A DNA stretch of 64,000 bases. Source: Pipra filicauda. Lineage: Eukaryota > Chordata > Aves > Passeriformes > Pipridae. The position numbers were made by a program, and so were the translations under genes. Of this stretch, positions 12,561 through 23,935 are shown in pieces. The notes under the pieces were generated by a model. It was not told the origin of the DNA. It did no database searches and saw nothing but the letters and a program-made list of their open reading frames with translations. Position 1 is the first letter of the stretch. The number at the start of each line of letters is the position of its first letter. The DNA is taken from assembly GCF_003945595.2 (NCBI RefSeq), contig NW_024104526.1:593657-657656 (forward strand), given 5' to 3'.

Positions 12561-14261
12561 CATTTACCCCCCTCACGGGCTCAGCCTGTTGCGTTGGTTT
12601 AACTGTGTTTTTCTGGGAAGTTAATGGTGTGCTTTTAGGAGAGCCGTGTGCTGGCGTGGAGAGGAATAAAATGCAAAGTAGAAATGCCTGACTGGACCTG
12701 CAGGACCCGAAACGTTGGAGAGAAGGGGAAGCAAAAATCGAGGTTACAGATATTGCCCAAGGTCAGCTTTTGGACTTCAGCCTGGATTCTCCTGGTGCAG
12801 TGTCTTCTCTTGTGTCCTGTATTTCGTGAACCCGGCGTTTTTTAGTTTTCTTGAAAATTTGGTTTGCAAACAGTGCAGTGTGAACATTCACCTACCGGGG
12901 AGAAGCTCTTTGTGGGTCAGTTTGAACGAGTGGTTCAGTTTGAAGTTTGTGGTTATTGCTGGCTTTTCAGAACTTATTTCATTTTTTTAACCCTTTCAGT
13001 ACTATGTAGGCAGAGAGGTTGAGACTTTTCAGGTGATACAGATGGCCGTTCAGGAGATGATTTCTTGCTTTCCTTGTGCTCATGCCTGCCTTCCTCTTCT
13101 CTTCCCCTCCTCTGAAAATGTTCTGGTGTTTTCTTTTGCTTCTAGAAGTCACGGATTTATGCTAATTCTGCTCTTTTGGTGCCTTTCAGTGGGTGGTGGA
13201 TGGATGGTGAGGGGCAGAGGCCTCTTTCTTGAGCAGGGTCCCTTCCCTGGAAAGGTTAGTAACTTTTATCAGGGTCATCTGCCTTCACCTTAAAGTGTAA
13301 AAGAGGATATTGAATCAGTGGTAGCATAAAATATTAGTGCGTGTAGTGTTGAATTGTTTGAATTCAGTTGTCAGCATGAGGTCTTTTCCTCTGTGGCTTG
13401 ATTCACAAATGCTGTTGTGGAACTTGCTTTGAAAAACTCATACCTGGGTTTTACATCAAAAGCTCAAACCTGAGTTTTACAAAAAGGCCATTGGGTAGAA
13501 GTGCCACAGCAGCATGTTCAGGGGCTGCAGCCTGAGCTCAGGTTGAAGCATTCAGGGATTAAACAAAGCTCTGGCTCTCTGTAGGAGGAAAAAGCATCAG
13601 ACCTGAGAAGGATCCATTTGGGGTCTTCCTCTCTGCCACCAAAATGCAGAAAACCTTCAGTTGTCCCATTGGAGAGCATTTCCTGTAAATCAGCCACACA
13701 TGTGGCTTTTATGGATTGCTTTGTCTCACTGGCATTTAAAATTGTGTTTGCTAGAAATGGCCTCTCTGGCACCCAGAGTTTAATGTTGGCCCTTCAAACA
13801 TGAGGGCAAGGACAGGCTATGGTGACAGCTGGAACATATATCAGGGTCTTGTTGCAAATACAAGGTCCATTGATGACTTTTACAGGGCAAGGCTTAAATA
13901 AGACATGAAAGTAGTTTGTGTGTGAAAGTACTGGCAGAGCAAAAGCTACTTCCCCTTTTTTATATGCTCTCGAAGAATCTTTCAGCATCTGTGAGCCTAC
14001 AAAACAACTTAATGGTTTGTATCTGCTAGGAATAGATTTTTAAGACAGAAATAAAACTGGGAAGCCCATGCAGTGCTTTGGCAGTTCTTGTGTACAAGGC
14101 TGGTTTTTCTGATCTCAGGGAAGATAAAGAGGCCATAAGTTTGATTTGTGGTGTGAGAAGTGTGACCAGAGGGACGCTAGGGCTGGAAGCACTGAAGTCA
14201 CAGGTGACCTTTCAGAACCTGCTCTGCTGTTGGGTACAGGCAGATCTCACTGGTGTGCTGG
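12561..14261. other. Unannotated sequence before the CTBP2 exon
   Basis: Nothing recognisable was found. An upstream non-coding CTBP2 exon could be here, but no acceptor/donor pair stands out. Confidence 0.5.
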
Positions 14262-14408
14262 AAATCACAGAGTGGTTTGGGTTGGAAGGGCCTTAAAGGT
14301 CATCTCGCTCCAACCCTCTGCCATAGGCAGGGACACCTTCCACTAGCCCAGGTTGCTCCAAGCCCCGCCCAGCCTGGCCTTGGACACTTCCAGGGATGGG
14401 GAGCCCAC
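14262..14408 (-). repeat. CR1 LINE fragment abutting the CTBP2 exon acceptor
   Basis: The copy runs from AATCACAGAGTGGTTTGGG to GGGATGGGGAGCCCACAAG. Its truncated 5' end lies at about 14408, only four or five bases before the CTAAT branch-point candidate and about 32 bp before the exon at 14441. The insertion therefore supplied the sequence immediately upstream of the splice acceptor. Confidence 0.93.
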
Positions 14409-14440
14409 AAGTCCTAATGACTCCTTTCCTTTCCCTGCAG

Positions 14441-14542
14441 GACCCACAGTGGCGGTATGCACGCCGACTCCTGTGAGTTTTCCTAAGTTCCTGGGGGACT
14501 GCTTTGCTTTTTGAATCAGAAAGTTGCAAAATACCGTCAAGA
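14441..14542 (+). other. CTBP2: 5' UTR part of the first visible CTBP2 exon
   Basis: The sequence has a branch-point-like CTAAT at about 14413-14417, then a pyrimidine tract ending in TTCCCTGCAG at 14431-14440, a good splice acceptor. The exon therefore starts at 14441 and is preceded by at least one further non-coding exon that I cannot place in this window. The 102-nt leader carries one short upstream ORF (14457-14486). The main ATG at 14543 has A at -3 and G at +4, a strong context. A CR1 fragment ends only about 30 bp upstream of the acceptor. Confidence 0.8.
14457..14486 (+). other. 9-codon upstream ORF in the CTBP2 leader
   Basis: An ATG at 14457 with G at -3 opens a reading frame that reads MHADSCEFS and stops at TAA 14484-14486. 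It lies 56 nt before the CTBP2 start and out of frame with it. Short uORFs of this kind commonly lower or gate translation of the main frame. That it does so here is inference. Confidence 0.6.
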
Positions 14543-14600
14543 ATGGCACTTGTGGATAAACACAAAGTCAAGCGACAGCGCCTGGACAGAATTTGTGAAG
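14543..14600 (+). CDS. CTBP2: CTBP2 first coding exon of the co-repressor isoform (partial CDS)
   Basis: This exon encodes the N-terminus MALVDKHKVKRQRLDRICE plus the first base of the next codon, then a strong donor (GAAG/GTAAGA). That 19-residue lysine/arginine-rich N-terminus is the hallmark of CtBP2. CtBP2 is a nuclear, NAD(H)-dependent co-repressor that docks on PxDLS motifs of DNA-binding factors and recruits histone-modifying complexes. Lysines 6, 8 and 10 are present; in mammals they are acetylated and help hold the protein in the nucleus. The phase-1 end joins the acceptor at 60593 across a 46 kb intron and recreates the sequence CEGIRPQ. The RIBEYE exon lies inside that intron and is skipped in this transcript. 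The exon is too short for a simple ORF scan and was identified by its peptide and splice sites. Confidence 0.97.
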
Positions 14601-17600
14601 GTAAGAGTGTACTCTCATTTTCCTGTGGAAGTTGAGAGATGATTAGGGTAGAATATCTATTTTTTCCTGGGGTTTTTTTAAAGCACTTAAACATAAAGAG
14701 ATACAAGAGGACTAGATCCCTCTGTCTTCTCAAAATACATTCATACTGTCTGGTTACTCACTTGGAAGTCATATGTAGTCCTGTGAACAGGATTTTTGTT
14801 TAATTTCCAAGTCTTCTCCTTTTATCCTATTTTCTATGGAAATTATCTGGTCAGTCCCAATTTGAAACATAGCTTAAATTTCTCCTGTATTTAGAAAAGT
14901 GTTGTGGTCTATTAAATAGGCTTTCTGGAGGTCTCCTCTGGCTGGAGAAAAATCTGGGACTCACAGACTGGTGCCATAACTCTTCCTTCCCTTCCTAATC
15001 CGAGTGGTGCCAGTTGCAGTGTCCAAGACAAGTGTCACTCAAGGGGTATGAAAGTAGACCATCTCCTGTAATATTGACTATCAGCCTATTATAAATAAAT
15101 GGAAAATTTAAGAGTTGTTGTTTTAATGATTGGGGCATATTGTTGGAACAGCTTCTCTTTCGCTGGTGTGTGGTGATCAGGCAGCTTTGCTGGAATTCTT
15201 TATTGACGGTGTGTCACAGTGTCACAGGACAGGTGGCTTTTACTTTCTGTTTCAATTTTCCAACAGAAGAAGTGTTTAGGAAATATTTTCTGTTGAAGCT
15301 CACATAGTGTAAGTTACTTATGACAGAAATGAAGTGATGGCAAACAAGCTCTGACTTTTTGGTGCACACTCCGATAACTCTCCAGCGCTCGTGCAAGTTT
15401 TGCCATCAGCAATAAAAGCAGAGCAGAGTGTTATTTTAGGAAGAATATCTTACATCTCTTCAGGAGTGTTCATCTGCTCTTAAGGAGATGGCTAGTGGCC
15501 TGCAGGGTAACAGTGTGCAGTGTTACTTGAATGCCAACGAGGTGAAATGGGATTTGCTGGTGGATGTAAGCACAGAGCTCACAGGGGAGTTGTGCTGTGT
15601 CTGTTTGAGCAAAACATGTGGGGCTTTGCGGAGTTTCCAGTCAGTGTGAAACCCTGATCAACAGGACAAGATGGGGTTTGCCTTGATTTTTCTGTTATAT
15701 ATTGTTTAGTCTCCATTGCTGCTGCTTTAAACTTGTCGTAAGTTACTTATCTCTATTAATTTTGCTCTGTTAATTCTGGAGAGGGGGAGACAAAGCAGAG
15801 GAGATGAGTTAGAAGGGAGTATCCAGGGTACGCTGCCATGCGGAGCTGCCTGTTTCTCCTACTGAATGTCATAAACACTCAGGTGTAGCACACTGTCTCA
15901 TCTTCAAAACTTACTTTGAACTTGACTTAAAAGAGTTCTATCAGCTGAGCCTGGATTTTCAAAAGCTGCCTTCCCGGTTTGATGTTTACCATCAGATCTA
16001 GTTGCTGAGTGTACAAGAAATTCAAAAGGATCGTACGACAGACCTGCTAACGGAGCTTTAGATGTGATTGAAGTTTAGATTATTTTTCTCTGATATATGA
16101 GCTTTTTTCTTCTTTCTCAGTCGAAAGATATTCTTTTCTAATCTGTAAATGTGCAGAAGACATAACTTTTTAAAGTATACTTTCTCGTTTGCTACTGGGT
16201 TTGTAATTTGCTGGAAATGTTGGGAGTCACCGTTGCAAGACGCTGTTGTGTTGTATTTGGAAGCAACAGATAAGGACTGATTGTGAGCAGCATTGTAAAA
16301 ATTACCTTGAAAAATGCTAAAAGTTTAGGATTTGCCAAAACAACTGGACTTGGAGGACAGCTGAATACTGGCCTCTCTGATGGCTATTTTTTATGATAGG
16401 CTTCTAATCTTGGCTTGTAGCATAGAAAAGCGCTGAAAGGGGGCAATTCCAGCTGCACACTTTGAAAAAAAATGACCATTTCTCTTGTGTTTGTCTTGAA
16501 AGATATGGAATAATAGTGAAAGATAATGAGAAATTTTGGAACTACTTCAGCAGACTCAGGAGAGGAGTCTTTGCTAACAGAATTGTGTACAGTGAGAGGA
16601 ATCTCTGCTGTTCCATCAAACTGATGGCAGTGTGGTCCAAAAAAGTTGCTTTTAATGATTTCCTGTTCTGTGGAAGCACTTAAGGAACTTTTCCCTTTAA
16701 AAAGTGAATGGGATACAAAGCTGCATTTACCTGATGAAAGGCTTAGATGTATGGTAGTACACAGGTGGATTCCTGTTCTTTTCCTGAAGGTTCATATACA
16801 ATCCCTTTTACTGTTCCCAACACAAACCGTGCAGAGTTTGCTAGGAATGGGCTTTACTCCATGAAGCGGGATGGTGGCAGGTCTGGAGGTGGAATACCCT
16901 CGGGCTACATGTTGTAATCACTACCCAAACTGCCAGAGGGATTCTCCTTCCTAGGGGCTCACTAAAACCATAACATGTTGGGGGAAATGCCTTACAAACC
17001 GTCGTGGTATTAAAAGAGTATATTAAGAAGTTGCAGTGTTTGTATTACTCTGTTAAACGTGGAAATATAATCCAAGCCATACAAGGAGGTGGTATTGTTT
17101 AAAAAGCCAGTTCACAGCCTTTACAGGCAGGTTTATGAGTCTTCCAGAGAGAGGAACTGTGCAGTCTCATTGCATTACTCAGCTTGACCAGCTCCTCTGG
17201 GTTTTTTTGATACATAATTATGTCATCTTTGTATGACAGCATTACTTTTTGCTCTGAGCAGGCTGTTTTCAAGAGGTGAGCTTTTTGCACCAGATAACAA
17301 TTTTGACCTAGAGAAGGATATGGATGGGATAAAGGTCCAGACTTGAGGGGATAAAGGAATTTTAGGGCAACAGCCTGCAGCAAAGACATTTGGAGTAGCA
17401 TGTTAACAATTAGGCGGGTTGCTGGTGCCCTCTGAATGAAGAGAAGTTGGAGTGTGCTCACAGTGGTCTTGGCTTACCCGTTTCTCTCTCTTCTGGTTGT
17501 CCCAGAGACTTTGGGTGCCTGGTCTGTAATTGGTTCCATGTGAGTGGAAAGATGGACCCAGTGAATAGCTGGGGCTTTTGCAAATAATATATGCAGAGTG

Positions 17601-19275
17601 GTTTACATAATCCCTGTTTGTGGAATTGTGTCTTATTCCATAGTGGGTCAAAATATGCTTTAGAGGTGGAGCCGCTGGTGCTGTGTGGAGTCAGATGTGT
17701 CCAGCAGCCCCTCGTTTGGATCCTGTTCCCATTAGTTTGTGATTTTGCCACATTTTAAATTTGTATGAGCCGAAATTTTCCATTCCATGACGAGTTTTTT
17801 ACCTCGGGGTGAATGAAAACAAAAAAGAGTTCCAGCAAAAATTGTGGAGCTGTGTCAGAGTGAGAGATGGAGAGGGAGAGATGTTGACTTTGCTGTGTTT
17901 GAAACAAAGCTGAGCCACAGTCCTGCTCAATGTGGAGCTGCCAGACCCGCCTGCTCTAGCTGGGATAAAAAGGGACTGAATTTAAAGCCCCAAGTTGCTG
18001 TGTGTCAGGAGCGTTCCTGAATTCGGTGCAATTTCACAGCCTTTGAAAAAAATGGCAGCAAAACCCCTCAGGGTTGAAACTCACCTGCCTTTGATTTAGG
18101 AAACAACAACAGAGAGATTAGATGTAATGTTTTCTGTGCTACCTTTGACAGAACATGGTGTCTGACAATGCCCCCAAGAAACCCCAAACTCAGAAGACTA
18201 TGATGGCAATCCTGGTGCATCCATCACTCCCATGAGATTCCGTGCTCACATAAGGCACTCCCATGCAGGGAAATAACTAGAAGTATCACTTCTGCTGCCC
18301 AGCCTGCTGCTTGCTCAGCTGATCTTTATCCTGTGCTTCTGTCAATATAGTGAAACAAATATTAAACAGTATCAGGAGCTAGACAGGGAGTGAGGAGCAG
18401 CCCTTCTGCAGTTGCTGGCTGTGTCTTCGGGAATGGTCAGGGGAGAAGGTGCTGTGCCAGTGTGTCATTTCCTCATGAAATGTAGAAACTTAACGGGGAC
18501 AAGGCAGCAGTGGTGGTACGTCCAGGATACAGTGTGTTGTCTGTGAGTAAAACACGGGTTTTCCCAACAGACTGAATTTCTCTCTGATGATCCCAAGTGC
18601 TGCCTCTGGTCCATACCACTGCTGTCTTCAACACCAGTGCCATGGAATTTTAATGTCTGGGTTTATAGGTTATAGTTTGAACTAACATTTATGAGTCAGT
18701 TAAGCTTTCAACACATGCCCCAAAACTGGCAGCCTTGAGATGAGCAAGAAGCAAAGTGAAAAAATAATTGCAAGGCCAAGCGAGCCCAGACATTTTCTGA
18801 CAGTTTTTGCTCCAGGATTTGTCATTATCCAGTGGGAAATCATGTTCTTAACACATCAATTTATGCTACCAAAGTTGTCTGTACTTTGCAAAACAGAACT
18901 GTTTGCAGGGGCAAACAAGCCATTCATATACTTTGTTTTCTTTCATGTCCTTTGATATGTTTGATGGCCAATAAATGCCAGCACAGCCACATAATACTTT
19001 TCAGTGCCTCATGCATGTGTCTCTCTGCTTTTCGACTTACTCACATTCTCAGTGGCACCCCTGTGTCCCCTTAGGATGAGGCTTCTCTGGTGCTACCAGT
19101 AATTCATACTTCCTGTAGGAATTCCTCATGTATTTACCTTCCAGTCACTGAAGTATCTGAGTGTGGCCCTGACTCTCCAAACACCCTTGTTTCTCAGTGG
19201 GTGTGGGATCCTGTCGTGGTTACTGAAGCCTCTTGGATGAGTCTGTCTTGCAAACCTTGGTGGGAGGGGGTCTAT
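14601..19275 (+). other. CTBP2: CTBP2 intron, left part
   Basis: It begins with the donor GTAAGAGTG. Otherwise it is repeat-poor intron without a recognisable exon, RNA gene or transposon. Confidence 0.65.
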
Positions 19276-19526
19276 GAAAGGAGAGGATAAAGCTCAGGCT
19301 GCACCAGAGGAGGTTCAGGTTGGTCATCAGGAAGAATTTCTTCCTGGAAAGGGTGGTCAGGCATTGGAAGGGGCTGCCCAGGGAGATATGGAGCCCCCAT
19401 CCCTGGAGGTGTCCAAGAAACACACTCAGTGCTCTGGTCTGGTTCACAAGGTGGTGATTGGTCAAAGATTGGACTCAGTGATCTCACAGGTCTTTTCCAA
19501 CCTGAATGATTCCGTGATTCTGTGAA
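19276..19526 (+). repeat. CR1 LINE fragment, plus strand, divergent subfamily
   Basis: It includes TTCAGGTTGGTCATCAGGAA, GAATTTCTTCCTGGAAAGGG, TTGGACTCAGTGATCTCACA and ends CCGTGATTCTGTG. The tail (GGTCTTTTCCAACCTGAATG) differs from the other copies here and fits an older CR1 subfamily. Confidence 0.9.
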
Positions 19527-22500
19527 ATGGAGGAGGGAGTTTGGGGTAGGAATAGATGGTTTCAACATCAACAAAATTCTCTCTGCCATGGCTGCAAGAG
19601 GCTGGTTGAGTCATTTCAAGGGTGGACAGAAATTCTGTATTCCACGTTTCCACCTGTGATGGAAGTCACTGAAAACCATATCCAGTAATATTTAAATAAA
19701 TATACTGTGTAATGGTAGATACTGTGGTAAATACAAACCAGGGGTGCTTTTTACCTGGTGTTTATTTCAGTCTCTTCGCCATAGAGGTAGACTTAATAAT
19801 CACACTGTCAATTATTGCTTGTGGTGCACTTTCATATCCTTAAAAAAAACCCAAACCAACCCTCAATAAAAGTGCCCCTGAAGATTTGTAATGGTTTTGG
19901 CTTTTCAGCAGTATTTGAACAGTGTGTCCTTGAGGTCTGGGCTCACACACCACTAACAGCAGACTATGGAATAGATTTTCATTCAAAAATCACAGTCCAT
20001 TCCTGCTAAAAAATAGAGGAACTTGCTTCTGGAAGCAGATGGGAAAATGTACTTTAAAACTACAACTCTGGAAAGCGTCTGCCTGCAATTCTTCCTCCTT
20101 TGTGTAACATAACAGTAGCCAAAATGAGTACATTTGATATTTGGGTGGAGGAATTTTCTTCCATTCTTGCAAATTTGCACACCAAGTAGCATCTGATAAC
20201 ACTTATTTTTACTGCTTAGAAATAGAATCTTATTATCTCAGGAAATCCTTATCACCACTATGCATTCGATGAGAAACAATGAGTTAAAGATGATATCAAG
20301 CATGGAAGAAACTGCATGTCCTGAGTAAAAGTGACTTATTTAGAATAACTATAGACCTTTTTTTATCTAGTGGATTTGGGTTTCTTTGTTCCATGAATAT
20401 AAAACAAAGTAGAAGGATTTCCCCCCCACAATAAAGCTTTTTATCCTTTTTATTTTTTTTTTAAGTTTCTACCTCAAAGCACAGAAACTATCAGGCTTTT
20501 AAGGAAGGGTTGCTTAACACATTTTGCCTAGAGAAAAGGCAGTGTTGGCTTGTCAGATCCTCTGCTGTTGCCCCTGTGCTGAGCACACTGAAGATCTCTC
20601 TGGCTGCTCCTGATGTTTTTGCTTTCCCGAGAGTCCAAACGAAGTTCTTTTGCTTTTGTGGTAGTTTCCAAAAATCGCTTCAAATTCATACAAAAGCTGG
20701 GTTACACCTTTTTTTACCAATGAAAAGTAATGCTCTTAATTACCCTTTTCACTGATGGCAGGTTTGGGGATTATTTGTCATTAATAGGTTTTGTTAAAAT
20801 TTTAAGATATTTAAAAAAAAAATTTGGACATAATCCTATGGGTGAAGAAAGTTTAGGCAACCCTAGTGGGTTTACAGACATTATTCAAACTTACTGACCT
20901 TATTCCACTCTTTTTAACTGTTTTGCTGTGCTGAATCAAGAACTCTCTGTATTTGTAAGTGGATTTTTTTCTGCTTTGTGACTCAGGTACTTTGTGACTC
21001 TTACCTACAGATGTGCTGTTGTGCTCACAAGGTGGATACACAGGCTGCTCCAACAGTCTTTCAGTCCTGGGTAGATGTTTTTCCTGTACATTCACTCCTA
21101 TGCAGCCTTTCTCCTGTGACATTCCATGGGGAAATGTACATGACAAGATGTAGGACTTGAGCCAGATACAAAGCCAGCCTGACAAAGTCCCCCAGGCATC
21201 TGGGAAAGAATAAGACACATTTAGATAAGGTTACAGGCAAAAATTCCATTAATTTGGTCTGCAACTTTTTGTAATAGATAGGCTCAAGGTATTGCAAGAA
21301 GGAGAGCTCCCCTTTCCCTGGCCTTGAGTGCTGTATGCACCAAAATAGGAAAAAATACTTCTGTTGTGTTCTCCTTGTGTTTAAACCCACATTTATGGTG
21401 ACTTAATATGTGTCTCTTAATTCTGCTTTGTATTTTTCCATTTCCCCCAGCCCCCAGACAAGGTTCCATGTAACATGCTTTATAACTTGGTGTCATTTAT
21501 TAAGAAACAATTACAGCTGATGAGTTCAATACCATCAACTTAATTTCCATCCTTACCACATTTCCCATTTAAATTAACTGGTTTAGGGATTAACATGTTG
21601 TCATCGGATCTGGTGCTTTTTTTTTTTTCCTCCTTACTTTAAATCCTCCCCTGCATTTAAAGATTACTCAGAAAAGTGATAATATTCCCAGAATATGCAA
21701 CGAGGAGCCTCGTGAAGGGGTTGTTGGAGCAGCGGCCTCAGGGCAGCCCTGCTCCGGAGTGTGGGAGCACTGCAGAAGCTGCCTCCAGCATCCAGGGGGT
21801 AGAAGTTGGCTGCTTCCAAATATGTAATGAGAAATGATCAGTCCTTGGGGACAGATGAGAACAGGATGGATTTTCCTTCAAAATACCAGAAAAAACCCCT
21901 TGTATTTAACTCCTAAGTTACACTCTTGCAGGGACTGGTGGTGTTTGGATCTAGACCAGTCTTTAGATTTTATTCTGAGTCTATTGAATATTTACTAGTA
22001 AATATTTTGACAGGAGGAGGACATCTGGCTATACTATAATAAAGCTGCAGGGAAATACATTACACAACTTTTCTTTTATATTTTTTGCTCTCCACAAACA
22101 GATGTAATGGATCCAAGTGCCAAAACAGTGAAGGTTTTCATTATAGCTTTTCTATCTGAGAGCTTTCTTCAAAGAGCAAGTTTTGAGTTGGTTTTGCATT
22201 TCTTAAAGTTAAAGAACATTGATCATTTCTTAGTGACACTTTTATATAGCCCGTTAGCTTCACACTATTAATTTGTTTTGTCCTTTTTTTTTTAGATTGC
22301 CGTTTTAATTTTTATTTAAAACGTAACACTCTCTGCTGCCATCTAGCACCTCAAAACTTAGTAATAAACAGCTTCAGTTCATAAAAAAGCCTCTAGTTAT
22401 AGATTAACATTTTTTTTGAGAGAAAAGAGTATTGCTGCCTGCTGATGGTAACAGGTATTTGATTGAATCGGGGTCATCCTCACTGGGAGCAGCCATCCCC

Positions 22501-23421
22501 CTTAACCATCCTCACAGATGGCGAGGGAACACAGTAGGACATCTCACATTTGATGATTTGATCATTGCAATACAATAATACAAAAGACCAGTCTTTTAAA
22601 AAAGAAAGGTATAAATTTTTTTTAGCTAAAATAATACTTCCTCCTGTTTGGTTTTGTTTTTTATCTGCATCGGGTCTGCAAGTACACATTTCAAGTTCTG
22701 ACATCACCAGGGGAAGTAAGGCAGAGTGACACCCTGAACCCCTGTTTATCTCCTCAGGCCCATGTTACAGTCTAGTAATTAATTATTTTTTATGCAAAGC
22801 CCAGGCATGCATGGCAGAGTTCAGAATTACAATATGTATTCATTTAACAGTGGATTTCTCGACTGCTTTCTGGGACAGATATAATTCCCATGCTTTTTCA
22901 TTACACATGCTGTTTAAATCTTGATCCTGAATTCTTATTAAAAATGATGAGATTTGACCTCAAAGTCTAATACCCAGTTTTGGAGACAAGGTGCTTGATG
23001 TGATTTCTAGAGGATTATTTTTAAGAGCATTCGTAGATTAGATCTCTGCGAACAGTTGAGGGATGTGCCCAACGAACCTTGTCTGCTGCTTTTCGCCTGC
23101 CATGCAGCATCCAGATTGATTTGTATTTTGTAGTCCTTGAAGTGTGTTAGCTGTGTGGTGTAAGGGTACATCTGATATTTTTATTATCCCCTCGTTGATG
23201 CAGGAATGTGACAGTGCTGTTTCTGCCAACTTTTATTGGAGTCTCCCCATACTCAAAGGCAAAATTGTTTCTGATTGAAGTTTCAAGAGCTTGTAGGGCT
23301 CATTCCAATGGCTCCAAGTGTGTTTTACAGCTGGGCTTCTTGTTTTTAGCTGCAAATGTGTTTTAGATGATTGCTACCTTCCTGCATTTGTTACCTGCAG
23401 TTTGATTTCATCCTGGATGAC
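19527..23421 (+). other. CTBP2: CTBP2 intron
   Basis: The sequence is AT-rich with T and A runs (about 20450, 20813, 21617). No gene or known repeat was recognised. Confidence 0.6.
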
Positions 23422-23592
23422 AAATGGTTTGGGTTGGAAGGGACCTTAAAGCTCATCCAGTTCCACCTCTCTGCCTTGGGCAGGGACACCTTCCACTGGA
23501 CCAGGTTGCTCCAAGCCCTGTCCAACCTGACCTTGAACATTTCCAGGGATGAGGCAGCCACAGCTTCTCTGGGCAACCTGTGCCAGGACCTT
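23422..23592 (-). repeat. CR1 LINE fragment, 3' end, minus strand
   Basis: It opens directly with AATGGTTTGGGTTGGAAGGG, lacks the terminal ATTCTATG repeats, and ends after TGGGCAACCTGTGCCAGG. Another CR1 of a different subfamily follows within 100 bp. Confidence 0.93.
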
Positions 23593-23691
23593 GCCAGAGG
23601 AGCAGGATAACATGAGGTGATAAGTTACCACATGCTTGCTCATTGAGGTGCTTCTTGCACATACGTTATTCTGAAACAAGTAGCAGGTAAT

Positions 23692-23935
23692 TCACAGAAA
23701 TGTAGAATATCCTGAGTTGGGACGACCCCACAAGAATCATTGAGTCCAACTCCTGGCCCTGCACAGGATGCCCTAAGAATCCCACCCCGTCCCTGAGATT
23801 GTTGTCCAAACACTCTTTGACTCTGTGTTGGTGCTGTGACCACTGCCCTGGGGAGCCTGTTCAGTGCCCGAGCACCCTCTCGGGGTTGAACCTGTTCCTG
23901 ACATCCAGCCTAACCCTCTCCTCACTCCTCAGGTC
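23692..23935 (-). repeat. CR1 LINE fragment, older subfamily, minus strand
   Basis: Its landmarks are AGAATATCCTGAGTTGGGAC, CATTGAGTCCAACTCCTGGC, CCCTGCACAGGATGCCC, GTGCTGTGACCACTGCCCTG and GGAGCCTGTTCAGTGCCC. This is the CR1 type with a TCCTGAGTTGG tail, distinct from its neighbour at 23422. Confidence 0.9.

Noticed and set aside
14457..14542. Extension of the CTBP2 start upstream
   Set aside because: The only upstream ATG is out of frame and closed by TAA at 14486. The 14543 ATG gives the conserved N-terminus.
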